Shown here: in pieces, positions 34,518-47,000 of the stretch
Position numbering within the stretch: the first letter of the stretch is position 1
Layout: each line of letters opens with the position of its first letter
NCBI RefSeq assembly: GCF_019097595.1
Contig: NC_080722.1
Location: 19,354,630-19,418,629 of the forward strand
From: Hemibagrus wyckioides
Taxonomy: Eukaryota > Chordata > Actinopteri > Siluriformes > Bagridae
DNA length: 64,000 nucleotides
Direction: 5' to 3'
The notes under the pieces: model-generated
Seen by the model: only the letters and a program-made list of their open reading frames with translations
Told to the model about the DNA's origin: nothing
The model's database searches: none
Position numbers and translations under genes: made by a program

Positions 34518-34645
34518 TGTGTGTGTGTGTACGTGTGCTTGTGTGTGGGTATGTGTGGGCTTGTGTGTGGGTGTGTGTGGGCTTGTGTGTGGGTGTGTGT
34601 GGGCTTGTGTGTGGGTGTGTGTGGGCTTGTGTGTGGGTGTGTGCC
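34518..34645. repeat. GT-rich 20-bp minisatellite
   Basis: Five near-identical units of about 20 bases, each GGGCTTGTGTGTGGGTGTGT, preceded by a short GT run. Confidence 0.93.
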
Positions 34646-35618
34646 ACATTTATATAATGTTAATATTTTGGTCAATTTATGTGCAATCATTTTTCAGTGC
34701 AATACATTCTTACAGGTGCAATAACTTGTATCATTAAAGTCTAACATTTTTCTGCCATCTGTTTCACTGCTGCCACATATTGTATTTCAATACCATTTTC
34801 AATAACATTCATTCATTGTACAGCTCTTATACCTTTAACTTAATACATATATTTATTTATAATTCTCATATTTTATTTTATTGTACTGTGAGCAGCTGCG
34901 CCTTAACAATTTCCCTAAAGGGAGGATGACTAAAGTATTGGGATTCTGATTGTTATTGTATGTTTAGTTGTTGACCGGTTGCTCTCTAACTTTGAGGAGG
35001 TGGATAATTAGAATGGTCCGCTACTTCACTAGTAAATGATTGATAGGAGATTGATACTATAGCTATCCATGTGCTGCATCAAGACCAAGTATGTTATATT
35101 ATAAAACCTCGGTGGTGTCATGGAGTCCCTGAGTTCTATTTTTTTTAAGCATTTCTATGCTCTTGCAAGCTCTTAAGTTGTATTTTTTTTTGCTTTCCAA
35201 TGGAAATGATATTGGCTGTAGTCATTATGCACACCCACTCACTCTTCCCTGAGATTCAAAATAGCTCCCTGGTGCCACACGAGAGAAAGCAAATGCAAAT
35301 GTGTGAAACTTTGTTCTCCAGTGACAAATTACATTCATCATCATCTCTGCCACAGCCCACTGGCAGTCCACCGGTTAATGCCAAATACAGTAGGAGCAGG
35401 ACTCGGTGAGAAATGCTACTGGTTCTGGCTATAAAAGCCTGCCTGATGTTTCCACGCCATTCAGAATAAACCTCCAACGAAATGAATTGTGTTCTTAAAA
35501 CTGCACCAGGCCAAAATCCAGCATTATTGCAGTGGGGTTTTTATGTCAAGTGGATGATGAAAGATGTATATGATGTTGTTGAATCCTGAAATACATCTAG
35601 ATTGCCAATGACGACATA
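34646..35618. other. Intergenic sequence with possible conserved non-coding DNA
   Basis: A/T-rich at first. From about 35170 to 35480 the sequence is unique, with AATGCAAATG- and GGTTAATGCC-like words. No open frame of note. The suggestion of constraint is inference. Confidence 0.4.
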
Positions 35619-36866
35619 CACTATATTGCCAAATGTATTCGCTCACCCATCCAAATAATCAGAATCAGGTGTTCCAATCACTTCCATGGCCACAGGTGTA
35701 TAAAATCAAGCACCTAGGCATGCAGACTGTTTTTACAAACATTTGTGAAAGAATGGGTCGCTCTCAGGAGCTCAGTGAATTCCAGCGTGGAACTGTGATA
35801 GGATGCCACCTGTGCAACAAATCCAGTCGTGAAATTTCCTCGCTCCTAAATATTCCACAGTCAACTGTCAGCTGTATTATAAGAACATGGAATTGTTTGG
35901 GAACGACAGCAACTCAGCCACGAAGTGGTAGGCCACGTAAACTGACAGAGCGGGGTCAGCGGATGCTGAGGCGCATAGTGCGAAGAGGTCGCCAACTTTC
36001 TGCAGAGTCAATCGCTACAGACCTCCAAACTTCATGTGGCCTTCAGATTAGCTCAAGAACAGTGCGCAGAGAGCTTCATGGAATGGGTTTCCATGGCCGA
36101 GCAGCTGCATCCAAGCCATACATCACCAAGTGCAATGCAAAGCGTCGGATGCAGTGGTGTAAAGCACGCCGCCACTGGACTCTAGAGCAGTGGACACGCG
36201 TTCTCTGGAGTGACGAATCGCGCTTCTCCATCTGGCAATCTGATGGACGAGTCTGGGTTTGGCGGTTGCCAGGAGAACGGTACTTATCTGACTGCATTGT
36301 GCCAAGTGTAAAGTTTGGTGGAGGGGGGATTATGGTGTGGGGTTGTTTTTCAGGAGCTGGGCTTGGCCCCTTAGTTCCAGTGAAAGGAACTCTGAATGCT
36401 TCAGCATACCAAGACATTTTGGACAATTCCATGCTCCCAACTTTGTGGGAACAGTTTGGAGCTGGCCCCTTCCTCTTCCAACATGACTGTGCACCAGTGC
36501 ACAAAGCAAGGTCCATAAAGACATGGATGACAGAGTCTGGTGTGGATGAACTTGACTGGCCTGCACAGAGTCCTGACCTCAACCCGATAGAACACCTTTG
36601 GGATGAATTAGAGCGGAGACTGAGAGCCAGGTCTTCTCGTCCAACATCAGTGTGTGACCTCACAAATGCGCTTCTGGAAGAATGGTCAAAAATTCCCATA
36701 AACACACTCCTAAACCTTGTGGACAGCCTTCCCAGAAGAGTTGAAGCTGTTATAGCTACAAAGGGTGGACCAACGTCATATTGAACCCTATGGATTAGGA
36801 ATGGGATGTCACTTAAGTTCATATGTGAGTCAAGGCAGGTGAGCGAATACTTTTGGCAATATAGTG
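35619..36866 (+). mobile_element. Tc1/mariner transposon, apparently intact
   Basis: A 1248-bp element with TA on each side (35617-35618 and 36867-36868). The inverted ends pair over about 29 bases with a single mismatch: CACTATATTGCCAAATGTAT at the left, and AATACTTTTGGCAATATAGTG as the right end. It holds one uninterrupted transposase gene and nothing else. Size, TA target, short inverted repeats and a DD34E enzyme place it in the Tc1 family. The type is widespread and little diverged among fishes, which suggests recent activity or horizontal spread. Confidence 0.95.
35753..36784 (+). CDS. Tc1-type DD34E transposase, full length
   Basis: 343 residues, the usual length for Tc1 transposases, no internal stop. 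It binds the element's inverted ends and carries out cut-and-paste transposition into TA. The N-terminal half holds paired-type helix-turn-helix motifs ([19 protein letters not shown] near residues 25-43) and a GRPRK motif at 59-63. The catalytic domain has D154 (LWSDESRF), a Gly-rich [11 protein letters not shown] at 187-197, D245 ([11 protein letters not shown]) and E280 ([13 protein letters not shown]), with exactly 34 residues between D245 and E280. The start chosen is [10 protein letters not shown], which matches the family; the frame runs 40 codons further upstream, but that lies over the element's leader. All expected catalytic residues are present, so it may be functional. It is unrelated to grid1. 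Confidence 0.95.
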   Translation: MGRSQELSEFQRGTVIGCHLCNKSSREISSLLNIPQSTVSCIIRTWNCLGTTATQPRSGRPRKLTERGQRMLRRIVRRGRQLSAESIATDLQTSCGLQISSRTVRRELHGMGFHGRAAASKPYITKCNAKRRMQWCKARRHWTLEQWTRVLWSDESRFSIWQSDGRVWVWRLPGERYLSDCIVPSVKFGGGGIMVWGCFSGAGLGPLVPVKGTLNASAYQDILDNSMLPTLWEQFGAGPFLFQHDCAPVHKARSIKTWMTESGVDELDWPAQSPDLNPIEHLWDELERRLRARSSRPTSVCDLTNALLEEWSKIPINTLLNLVDSLPRRVEAVIATKGGPTSY

Positions 36867-36958
36867 TATCTAATCATGACATCACAATCTGCCGTTTTCA
36901 GAAAGTTTAACATTGTTGTATTTTATTTGATCATGTACAAAGGGGTAAAAATCCATCT

Positions 36959-38645
36959 GTAGAAAGGACATTATTTATAATCCCAGTCTTCAGTGTTTAT
37001 AATGATTAATAATCACACTTTCCGGTGTTTATAAAGATTTATAATCCCGCTGTCCAGTGTTTATAATGATTAATAATCCCACTCCCTGGCATTTATATAA
37101 TGATTTATAATCCCACTCTCCAGTGGTTATAATGATTAATAATCACACTCTCTGTGTTTATAATGATTTATAATCCCACTCTCTGGTGTTTATATAATGA
37201 TTTATAATCCCACTCTTTGTTGTTTATAATGATTTATAATTCCACTCATTGGTGTTTATAATGATTTATAATCCCAATCTCTGTGTTTATAATGATTTAT
37301 AATCCCACTCCCTGGTGTTTATATAATGATTTATAATCCCACTCTTTGGTGTTTATAATGATTTATAATCCCACTCCCTGGTGTTTATATAATGATTTAT
37401 AATCCCACTCTCTGGTGTTTATAATGATTTATAATCCCACTCCCTGGTGTTTATATAATGATTTATAATCACACTCTCTGGTGTTTATAATGATTTATAA
37501 TCCCACTCCCTGGTGTTTATATAATGATTTATAATCACACTCTTTGGTGTTTATAATGATTTATAATCACACTCCCTGGTGTTTATATAATGATTTATAA
37601 TCACACTCTTTGGTGTTTATAATGATTGATAATCCCACTTTTCAGTGTTTATAATGATTTATAATCCCACTATCTGGTGTTTATAATGATTTAAAATCCC
37701 ACTCTCTGGTGTTTATAATGATTTATAATCACACTATCTGGTGTTTATAATGATTGATAATCCCACTTTTCAGTGTTTATAATGATTTATAATCCCACTA
37801 TCTGGTGTTTATAACGATTTATAATCACACTATCTGGTGTTTATAATGACTGATAATCCCACTTTTCAGTGTTTATAATGATTTATAATCCCACTCTCTG
37901 GTGTTTATAATGATTTATAATCCCACTCTCTGGTGTTTATAATGATTTATAATCCCACTCTCTGGTGTTTATAATGATGTATAATCCCACTCTCTGGTGT
38001 TTATAATGATTTTAAATCCCACTCTCTGGTGTTTATAATGATTTATAATCCCACTATCTGGTGTTTATAATGATTTATAATCCCACTATCTGGTGTTTAT
38101 AATGATTCATAATCACACTATCTGGTGTTTATAATGACTGATAATCCCACTTTTCAGTGTTTATAATGATTTATAATCCCACTATCTGGTGTTTATAATG
38201 ATTTATAATCCCACTCTCTGGTGTTTATAATGATGTATAATCCCACTCTCTGGTGTTTATAATGATTTAAAATCCCACTCTCTGGTGTTTATAATGATTT
38301 ATAATCCCACTCTCTGGTGTTTATAATGATTTAAAATCCCACTCTCTGGTGTTTATAATGATTTATAATCCCACTATCTGGTGTTTATAATGATTTATAA
38401 TCCCATTCTCCAATGTTTATAATGATTTATAATCCCAATCTCTGTTGTTTCTAATGATTTATAATCCCACTCTTTGGTGTCACCCAAATGAGGATAAGGT
38501 TCCCTTTTGAGTCTGCTTCCTCTCAAGGGTTCTTCCTCTTACCATTTTATAATATATAAGACTTGAACTTTTTCTTCTATATTTCTTATGTTCTGTAAAG
38601 CTGCTTTGAGACAATGTCCATTGTTAACAGTGCTATAAGACACGT
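36959..38645 (+). mobile_element. L2-like LINE 3' UTR remnant carrying a satellite
   Basis: The left piece GTAGAAAGGACATTATTTA (36959-36977) and the right piece from GTGTCACCCAAATGAGGA (38477) through AAGCTGCTTTGAGACAATGT match the 3' UTR of the LINE at 41491-43379, where the two anchors lie only 26 bases apart (43072-43097). Here they are separated by about 1.5 kb of a 32-bp tandem repeat. No reverse transcriptase part remains. Confidence 0.8.
36972..38478. repeat. 32-bp satellite (TTTATAATGATTTATAATCC unit)
   Basis: About 47 units of 32 bases, core TTTATAATGATTTATAATCC followed by CACTCTCTGGTG. Variants include TATATAATGA insertions between 37100 and 37600 and the ACTTTTCAGTG form, which recurs at intervals from 37630 to 38160 as part of larger repeated blocks. 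It is rich in A/T and has no long frame. Confidence 0.95.
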
Positions 38646-39557
38646 TTTGCTTGTGTCTGTGAAACAACATCTGAATTGTTCCGAAAATGATGTCTGTCAT
38701 TTAAATAACTTGCTTTAAAATGCTAAAATATCATATTATAACCGTACGTACTGGACATTTTTCTAGTTAAAGATACATTGAAAACTCCATCTATAAAAAA
38801 ATACAAGGTCCTCGCATCTCTTAAAAATCACTGGAATACAGAAAAAATCTGAATGTGAGTGTAACAGAGAGAAAGTACTCAGAGGCAGAGCTAGGATCAA
38901 TGGTTTAATACAAATCTTGGCAAACAGAATAGAAACACGATCCAGGATTAAAGTCATTACGCGGGTTAGAAAGTCAGCCGATATCATAAACAAGACCAAA
39001 GAGGAACTGAACAAACAAAACGTCGAATAAACATCAAGGTATTCAAATGAGTCGAAGGTTGGAAATGGCAAGACTTCGCATTGAACCATTTACAATAAGC
39101 AGCTGAGGTCATCATCACTGGTGCATTAGCACAACCTCTGATATCATTATCTTTAAATGTGGAAGGGGAGCGGGAGGGGACGTGTCCTTCGAACTGAATT
39201 CAATCTACAGTGTAGCCTATTAAATTCCATCTCAAAATAGATATGTGTATTAAGGCATACAGTAGGTTGATATATAATCTTCACAGTTTGTACAGTTGGC
39301 GCGCTAAATTGACAGAAAACATCAAAGACCAAGAAGAAAAATTGCTAATACATGCACAGTGCTAAACGCTTCCTTCCGTCGGAGGGATATTTTATACATG
39401 AAGCCCATCAACCTAATTAAATACGTGATAAAATATACTAATGTTTATCGCAGATTCCGTGCAAAGTCTCGACGTGTTTAGCGATTAGCCATGTGCTTGC
39501 GTCTAGGATCAGACCTCCGCGTTACACACCATAGAAAGGTTCTGCAAGCACACAAAT
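38646..39557. other. Intergenic sequence, no gene seen
   Basis: Ordinary DNA. A minus-strand frame at 38763-39089 has no recognisable protein and no splice or promoter context. Confidence 0.5.
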
Positions 39558-39569
39558 ATCACTGAATCA

Positions 39570-39783
39570 GGGGACAACACAGTAGCTTGGTGGTTAGCAC
39601 TGTTGCCTCACAGAAAGAAGGTCCTGGGTTTGCCCATTGCCCATGTGTGTGTGGTTGACTGTCTATATGTGTATAGAGCCAGGGTGTACCCCTGCCTTTT
39701 GCCCAATGTGTGCTGGGATAGGCTCCAGCAGATCCCTGTGACCCTAATTAGGAATAAAGTGGGAATAGAAAATGGATGGATGG
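39570..39783 (+). mobile_element. tRNA-headed SINE, internally deleted
   Basis: Plus-strand copy of the family at 9400-9766. The head has GTTAGCACTGTTGCCTCACA, and the 3' half has AGGGTGTACCCCTGCCTTTT and a GGATGGATGGA tail. About 150 bases of the middle are missing. Near-identical 12-bp repeats flank it: ATCACTGAATCA (39558-39569) and ATCACTAAATCA (39784-39795). Confidence 0.88.
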
Positions 39784-39795
39784 ATCACTAAATCA

Positions 39796-40861
39796 ACATG
39801 TCAGCATTGTTTTAATCGATATCAAGAATTAAGAGGGACACACACACACACACACACACACTGTGCTTAAGCTTGATATAAAGTAAAGTCTGCACTGGAT
39901 CAAGTGCTATTCTCTGTACTGTTGAATCCTGAGCATGGAAGCCACTTTGTTAAATTAAACAGTGATCAATGTGATCATTAAACATACAGGACTCCTGTTA
40001 GATTTATTTCAAAGCCCGCCGTTTTCTCATTCCTGTACACTATCATCGCATTAGACTTCTCAGCTTTCTCTTGTTTTATGTTATACCATTATTACATTTC
40101 ACAGCAAAGAAAGGGGGAAAAAAAGCCTTTTTGTTGTTGGACAGAGAAAGCAAAACGATTTCCTCACCTTACGCTACGTCTCATCTTCAATCAGGACACT
40201 TTTAAAGCTCTTTTCTTCCTCCATTAAAACCTGACTTCATTCATTCTCTGTGAAAAGAATATATTTGTATCCTGTATCTTGTGCTTGTGCAAAAGGTTTA
40301 TAAGTAGAAGTATTGATTCCAGACCCACTCCTTTGGCCTCTTTCACTGAAAAAAACCCTCGTCGTGTCCCGGTGCTCTCGTTCTCTTTGACCTCTAAGCA
40401 CCTCATCCTCTCTGCTGGTTCCCATTTTGACCTTCATCACTCACTTAATGCTCATTTCTTTTTGCTATGACTTTCCACAGCCAGTTTTTTTTTTTAACAT
40501 CTTCATCTGCTCCACAGCAGACAGCGTCACATCTCACCTCACGTGTTAAACCATGAGGTCATCTTTCTGTAAGCTTTCAGTAAAACTTTATTAAGACTAG
40601 ATTAACCTTTTTGGAAAGTGAATTTGTTTATTTTGAAGGATTCAGTATTTCAGTTCACACAGGAACAGGATCAGTGCTGTAGGAAATAATGGATTTTTAT
40701 TCATTTTTTAAACTCATATTTTATGAATGAAGCACTGAGAGTTCTGTATTCAGATTTTTTCTATTCAAGTGTAAGTTATTCTCGTCCCGATTACGACCAC
40801 CCTTCACTCCAAACCGCATACAGGATCGCTCCTACAAACTCCTACTGATTTATTTCTTTTT
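39796..40861. other. Intergenic sequence, no gene seen
   Basis: Has a short CA run at 39839-39861. No exon or RNA gene was recognised. Confidence 0.5.
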
Positions 40862-41490
40862 TATATACATTCATCTATCCATCTATCAATCCATCCATCC
40901 ATCTATCAATCCATCTATCCACTCATCCATCCATCTATCAATCCATCCATCCACTCATCTATCCATCTATAAATCCATCCATCCTCTCATCTATCCATCT
41001 ATCAGTCCATCCATCCGCTCATCTATCCATCTATCAATCCATCCATCCTCACATCTATTCATCTATCACTCCATCCTTCCTCTCATCTATCAATTTATAA
41101 ATCCATTCATCCTCTCATCTATCCATCTATCAATCAATCCATCCACCCTCTCATCTATCCATCTGTCAATCCAACTATCCTCTCATCTATCAATCCATCC
41201 CTCCTCTCGTCTATCCATCTATCAATCCATCCATCCTCTCATCTATTCATCCATCCACTCATCTATCCACTCATCTATTCATCCATCCTCACATCTATTT
41301 ATCTATCACTCAATCCATCCTCTCATTTATCAATTTATAAATCCATCCATCCTCTCATCTACCCATCTATCAATCCATCCATCCTCTCATTTATCCACCC
41401 ATCCTCTAATCTATACATCTATCAATCCATCCTCTCATCTATCCATCTATCATTCCATCCATCCTCTCATTTATCCTCTCATAATCCATC
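40862..41490. repeat. ATCC/ATCT tetranucleotide array, left part
   Basis: CCATCTATCAATCCATCCAT with TCCTCTCATC words, arranged in loose units of about 40 bases. It stops at the LINE beginning near 41491 and resumes in the same phase of words at 43380, so the LINE split one array. Confidence 0.92.
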
Positions 41491-41502
41491 CTCTCAGTCA
41501 AA

Positions 41503-41781
41503 TTTCGCATTGATTATAAAATTCTGTTTCTGACCTATAAAGCACTAAATGGTCTCGCACCGCAGTACCTGAGTGATCTTTTAGTCTTTTATGATCCGCC
41601 ACGCCTACTCCGATCAAAAGGGTGCAGGTTATTTGGTAGTACCTCAAGTACACGTAGCAAAGGCTACACAGCAGGGGGCAGAGCTTTTTCTTTCAAAGCC
41701 CCACAGTTATGGAACAGCCTTCCAATTAGTGTTCGGGATTCAGACACAGTCTCAAAGTCTAGGATGAAGTCAAGCTTTTAA
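41503..41781 (+). pseudogene. C-terminal end of L2-type LINE ORF2
   Basis: An uninterrupted 92-codon frame to a TAA stop, reading FRIDYKILFLTYKALNGLAP, QYLSDLL, LLRSKG, GGRAFSFKAPQLWNSLP and SKSRMKSSF. These are the conserved landmarks at the very end of the ORF2 protein of L2/CR1-group LINEs (YKALNGLAP, then RAF..APQLWNSLP). The endonuclease and the catalytic reverse transcriptase part are absent, so this is a truncated relic even though its frame is still open. Confidence 0.88.
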
Positions 41782-41841
41782 TATATAGTTTTCTTAGGTA
41801 AAGGAGCAGATCTGGAAGGTTCATGGGCATAGAGTGTTTGG

Positions 41842-42579
41842 TGTACTGGGATATTTGGATGCTGTTGCCTTAACACCCTCACAAGTCGCCCAGGTTTGCT
41901 GACTGTTTCTTTCCTCAAGCCATCAGGCTCCTCAACACCCAGGACTGAACTGTCCAACACTTTCTCTCACACACACACACACTCAGGACTGAACTGTCCA
42001 ACACTTTCTCTCTCTCACACACACACACACTCAGGACTGAACTGTACAAAAATCTGCCTCACACACATACACACACCCACACTCTCTCTCTCTCACCTGT
42101 GTGGACACACACACACACACACACAACTTATATTGTTCAATACTTATTGCACTACCTCAACCCTTGTTTATTATATCTGCTGCTATATTTATATTTACTA
42201 CCTCAACCGCTGCTACTGTATTTTTGGTGTCAGGTCTCAAAGTTGTACATCATCTCATTTTATTTCATTTCATTTACATTTTATTGCACATGTTCTTTTT
42301 CTTTGTTCGGTGCCAAGTGTCCTTGTGTTTTTCTGTTGTCTTTTTTGTACTTACTGTTTTTGCACTGTCTTGTCGTTGCTCTGTTTGCACCTAGCTGCAC
42401 ACTTTGCACTTTATGTGGCTTGGACAAACCTCTGTCCTAGCTCTGTGTTGTTTTTTGTGTTTGAACCATATGTTGCATGTTTATGTAGCACCAGGTCCTG
42501 GAGAAACGTTGTTTCATTTCACTATGTACTGTGTCAGCTATATGTGGTTGAAATGACAATAAAGCTTCTTGAATCTTGA
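41842..42579 (+). mobile_element. Second LINE 3' end nested in the first
   Basis: Starts in coding sequence; a frame at 41883-41949 reads KSPRFADCFFPQAIRLLNTQ and ends in a stop, a C-terminus typical of another fish LINE group. Then come three copies of a roughly 40-base unit (GGACTGAACTGT plus CACACACA), a T-rich 3' UTR, and a terminus with GGTCCTGGAGAAACGTTGTT and ATGACAATAAAGCTTCTTGA. The 9-base repeat AGTGTTTGG at 41833-41841 and 42580-42588 is its likely target duplication. Confidence 0.8.
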
Positions 42580-43379
42580 AGTGTTTGGATGCTTAGTGTC
42601 GCTTCATGTCTGTCACCTTCTGGCTCTCCCTTTTAGTTATGCTGTTATAGCTAGTCTTGCCAGAGTCCTTGCCTGCACTTTACACATAATCTACATTGTC
42701 TTTAAACATCACATGATCACAAGCATACTTAATATCTTTCTCTTTCTCTCTGTGTCTTTCTCTGTTGAGCTATACACCCCACTCCTGAGCTCCCAGTGTT
42801 TGCCAGTTTCCAGTGTGACAACTGCCTCTACCCCTGGTCGGAGTCTCGTCGCTTGGTGGTGCCCACTGATGCTGTGGATGGATGTGTGTGGAAAGCCTGT
42901 GACCAGGAGACAGCCATGGACAGAGCCACTTGGGGACTTTAACACCATCACAGATCTGCCATTTCATCTGTCAGCTTGTGACAGCAAGGAATTAGTGTCT
43001 ATAATGAAACTACATTGACCTAATAGTTCCTCATTGGCCATTGATTGCTGTTGTAGAAAGGACATTATTTAGTTACATTTACATTATTTACTGTCCAGTG
43101 TCACCCAAATGAGGAAGGGTTCCCTTCTGAGCCTGGTTCCTCTCTAGGTTTCCTCCTCCTATCATCCCAGGGAGTTTTTCCTTGCCACCGTCGCCACAGG
43201 TTTGCTCATTAGGGATAAAATAAATTAAGGATAAAATAGTTTAATAATTTCATTTAATAGTTTATTTTTATTTCTAGTTATTTTTATTTTTTCTCCCTCC
43301 CCTTTCTCTTCTTTTGTAAAGCTGCTTTGTGACAATGTCCATTGTAAACAGCGCTATACAAAATAAATTGAATTGAATT

Positions 43380-43580
43380 TATCCATCTATCAATCCATCC
43401 ATCCACTCACCTATCCATCCATCTATCTTCTCATCTATCCATTTATCAGTCCATCCATCCACTCATCTATCCATCCATCCTCTCATCTATCAATTTATAA
43501 ATCCATCCATCCACTCATCTATTTATCCATCCTCTCATCTATCCATCTATCAATCCATCCATCCATCCACTCAACTATCA
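43380..43580. repeat. ATCC/ATCT tetranucleotide array, right part
   Basis: Continuation of the array at 40862-41490, with the same CCATCTATCAATCCATCCAT and TCTCATCTATC words. Confidence 0.92.
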
Positions 43581-44030
43581 ATCTTAAAATTAGAAAAATA
43601 ATCAAACTCATGATCCATGACTGAAATCTTCCCTTTAGTCTCTTCTTCTCAGATGGACATCAGCAAAACTAAACTATAAGACTGAGCCAGAGGAATTAAT
43701 GATAATGCTATTCTCAGAAAACATAAATTACGCATTGTGACATCATGATTGGAGGTAATGATATCATATCACAGCAGCCAAATACGATGCCAGGGATCTT
43801 ATCACTATTCAACAAATCTCCACATGACTTCCTCTGCTCTCCTAAGGCTGTTTCTTCATCTGTTACAGGATTTTATCTTTCCCTTCTTCTTCTTTGATTA
43901 TGAGCACCATACATCATCATGTGTGACATATCATCCATCATAATTTGCCAGAAGGACCAGGGCAAGTTGCACAATTTGACTGTGTAAAATTTTGCTAACT
44001 TTTGCAGGCTGAAGGCTTCAGTTTAAAATC
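43581..44030. other. Intergenic sequence, no gene seen
   Basis: About 450 bases of ordinary DNA before the large 30-bp array. Confidence 0.5.
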
Positions 44031-47000
44031 TATTTGCATTGTCCCTGATGACACCTCACTTATCACCATCTCTCCTAATGACACATCACTTATCACCAAA
44101 GATCCTGATGACACCTCACTTATCACCATCTCTCCTAATGACACCTCACTTATCACCATCTCTCCTAATGACACATCACTTATCACCATCTCTCCTAATG
44201 ACACATCACTTATCACCATCTCTCCTAATAACACATCACTTATCACCATCTCTCCTAATAACACATCACTTATCACCAAAGATCCTGATGACACCTCACT
44301 TATCACCATCTCTCCTAATAACACATCACTTATCACCAAAGATCCTGATGACACCTCACTTATCACCATCTCTCCTAATGACACCTCACTTATCACCATC
44401 TCTCCTAATAACACATCACTTATCACCAAAGATCCTGATGACACCTCACTTATCACCATCTCTCCTAATGACACCTCACTTATCACCATCTCTCCTAATG
44501 ACACCTCACTTATCACCATCTCTCCTAATAACACCTCACTTATCACCAAAGATCCTGATGACACCTTACTTATCACCATCTCTCCTAATGACACCTCACT
44601 TATCACCATCTCTCCTAATGACACCTCACTTATCACCATCTCTCCTAATGACATATCACTTATCACCAAAGGTCCGGATGACACCTCACTTATCACCATC
44701 TCTCCTAATGACACATCACTTATCACCAAAGGTCCGGATGACACCTCACTTATCACCATCTCTCCTAATGACACATCACTTATCACCAAAGGTCCGGATT
44801 ACACCTCACATATCACCATCTCTCCTAATGACACATCACTTATCACCAAAGGTCCGGATGACACCTCACTTATCACCATCTCTCCTAATGACACATCACT
44901 TATCACCAAAGGTCCGGATGACACCTCACTTATCACCATCTCTCCTAATGACACATCACTTATCACCAAAGGTCCGGATGACACCTCACTTATCACCATC
45001 TCTCCTAATGACACATCACTTATCACCAAAGGTCCGGATGACACCTCACTTATCACCATCTCTCCTAATGACACATCACTTATCACCAAAGGTCCTGATG
45101 ACACATCACTTATCACCATCTCTCCTAATGACACATCACTTATCACCAAAGATCCTGATGACACCTCACTTATCACCATCTCTCCTAATGACACCTCACT
45201 TATCACCATCTCTCCTAATGACACCTCACTTATCACCATCTCTCCTAATGACACCTCACTTATCACCATCTCTCCTAATGACACCTCACTTATCACCATC
45301 TCTCCTAATGACACCTCACTTATCACCATCTCTCCTAATGACACCTCACTTATCACCATCTCTCCTAATAACACATCACTTATCACCAAAGATCCTGATG
45401 ACACCTCACTTATCACCATCTCTCCTAATGACACATCACTTATCACCATCTCTCCTAATGACACCTCACTTATCACCATCTCTCCTAATGACACCTCACT
45501 TATCACCAAAGATCCTGATGACACCTCACTTATCACCATCTCTCCTAATAACACCTCACTTATCACCATCTCTCCTAATGACACCTCACTTATCACCATC
45601 TCTCCTAATAACACCTCACTTATCACCAAAGATCCTGATGACACCTCACTTATCACCATCTCTCCTAATGACACCTCACTTATCACCATCTCTCCTAATG
45701 ACACCTCACTTATCACCATCTCTCCTAATGACACCTCACTTATCACCATCTCTCCTAATGACACATCACTTATCACCAAAGGTCCGGATGACACCTCACT
45801 TATCACCATCTCTCCTAATGACACATCACTTATCACCAAAGGTCCGGATGACACCTCACTTATCACCATCTCTCCTAATGACACATCACTTATCACCAAA
45901 GGTCCTGATGACATCACTTATCACCAAAGGTCCGGATGACACCTCACTTATCACCATCTCTCCTAATGACACATCACTTATCACCAAAGGTCCTGATGAC
46001 ACATCACTTATCACCATCTCTCCTAATGACACATCACTTATCACCAAAGATCCTGATGACACCTCACTTATCACCATCTCTCCTAATGACACATCACTTA
46101 TCACCAAAGATCCTGATGACACCTCACTTATCACCATCTCTCCTAATGACACCTCACTTATCACCATCTCTCCTAATGACACCTCACTTATCACCATCTC
46201 TCCTAATGACACCTCACTTATCACCATCTCTCCTAATGACACATCACTTATCACCATCTCTCCTAATGACACATCACTTATCACCATCTCTCCTAATGAC
46301 ACATCACTTATCACCATCTCTCCTAATGACACATCACTTATCACCAAAGATCCTGATGACACCTCACTTATCACCATCTCTCCTAATGACACCTCACTTA
46401 TCACCATCTCTCCTAATGACACCTCACTTATCACCATCTCTCCTAATGACACCTCACTTATCACCATCTCTCCTAATGACACCTCACTTATCACCATCTC
46501 TCCTAATGACATCACTTATCACCAAAGGTCCTGATGACATCACTTATCACCAAAGGTCCGGATGACACCTCACTTATCACCATCTCTCCTAATGACACAT
46601 CACTTATCACCAAAGGTCCTGATGACACCTCACTTATCACCATCTCTCCTAATGACACCTCACTTATCACCATCTCTCCTAATGACACCTCACTTATCAC
46701 CATCTCTCCTAATGACACCTCACTTATCACCATCTCTCCTAATGACACCTCACTTATCACCATCTCTCCTAATGACACCTCACTTATCACCATCTCTCCT
46801 AATGACACCTCACTTATCACCATCTCTCCTAATGACACCTCACTTATCACCATCTCTCCTAATGACACCTCACTTATCACCATCTCTCCTAATGACACCT
46901 CACTTATCACCATCTCTCCTAATGACACCTCACTTATCACCAAAGATCCTGATGACACCTCACTTATCACCATCTCTCCTAATGACACCTCACTTATCAC

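Larger units (their letters stand above)
41491..43379 (+). mobile_element. 5'-truncated L2-like LINE, split by a second LINE
   Basis: Begins inside the C-terminal coding part of the LINE reverse transcriptase (41503-41781). It continues with a 3' UTR, is interrupted at 41842-42579 by another LINE, and resumes to a typical end, GCTGCTTTGTGACAATGTCC followed by an AATTGAATTGAATT tail at 43366-43379. Truncation at the 5' end is normal for retroposed LINEs. The insertion lies inside a tetranucleotide array. No clear target duplication was found, as is common for L2-type elements with short repeat tails. Confidence 0.85.

Noticed and set aside
36076..36822. 248-codon minus-strand frame
   Set aside because: Antisense shadow of the Tc1 transposase.
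42569..43018. 149-codon plus-strand frame
   Set aside because: It begins at the tail of the inner LINE and runs through the 3' UTR of the outer LINE; no protein family is recognisable.
44002..46534. Plus-strand frames of 645 and 831 codons
   Set aside because: They are the 30-bp satellite read in different registers; there is no unique coding end, splice site or promoter, and overlapping frames on both strands are equally long.
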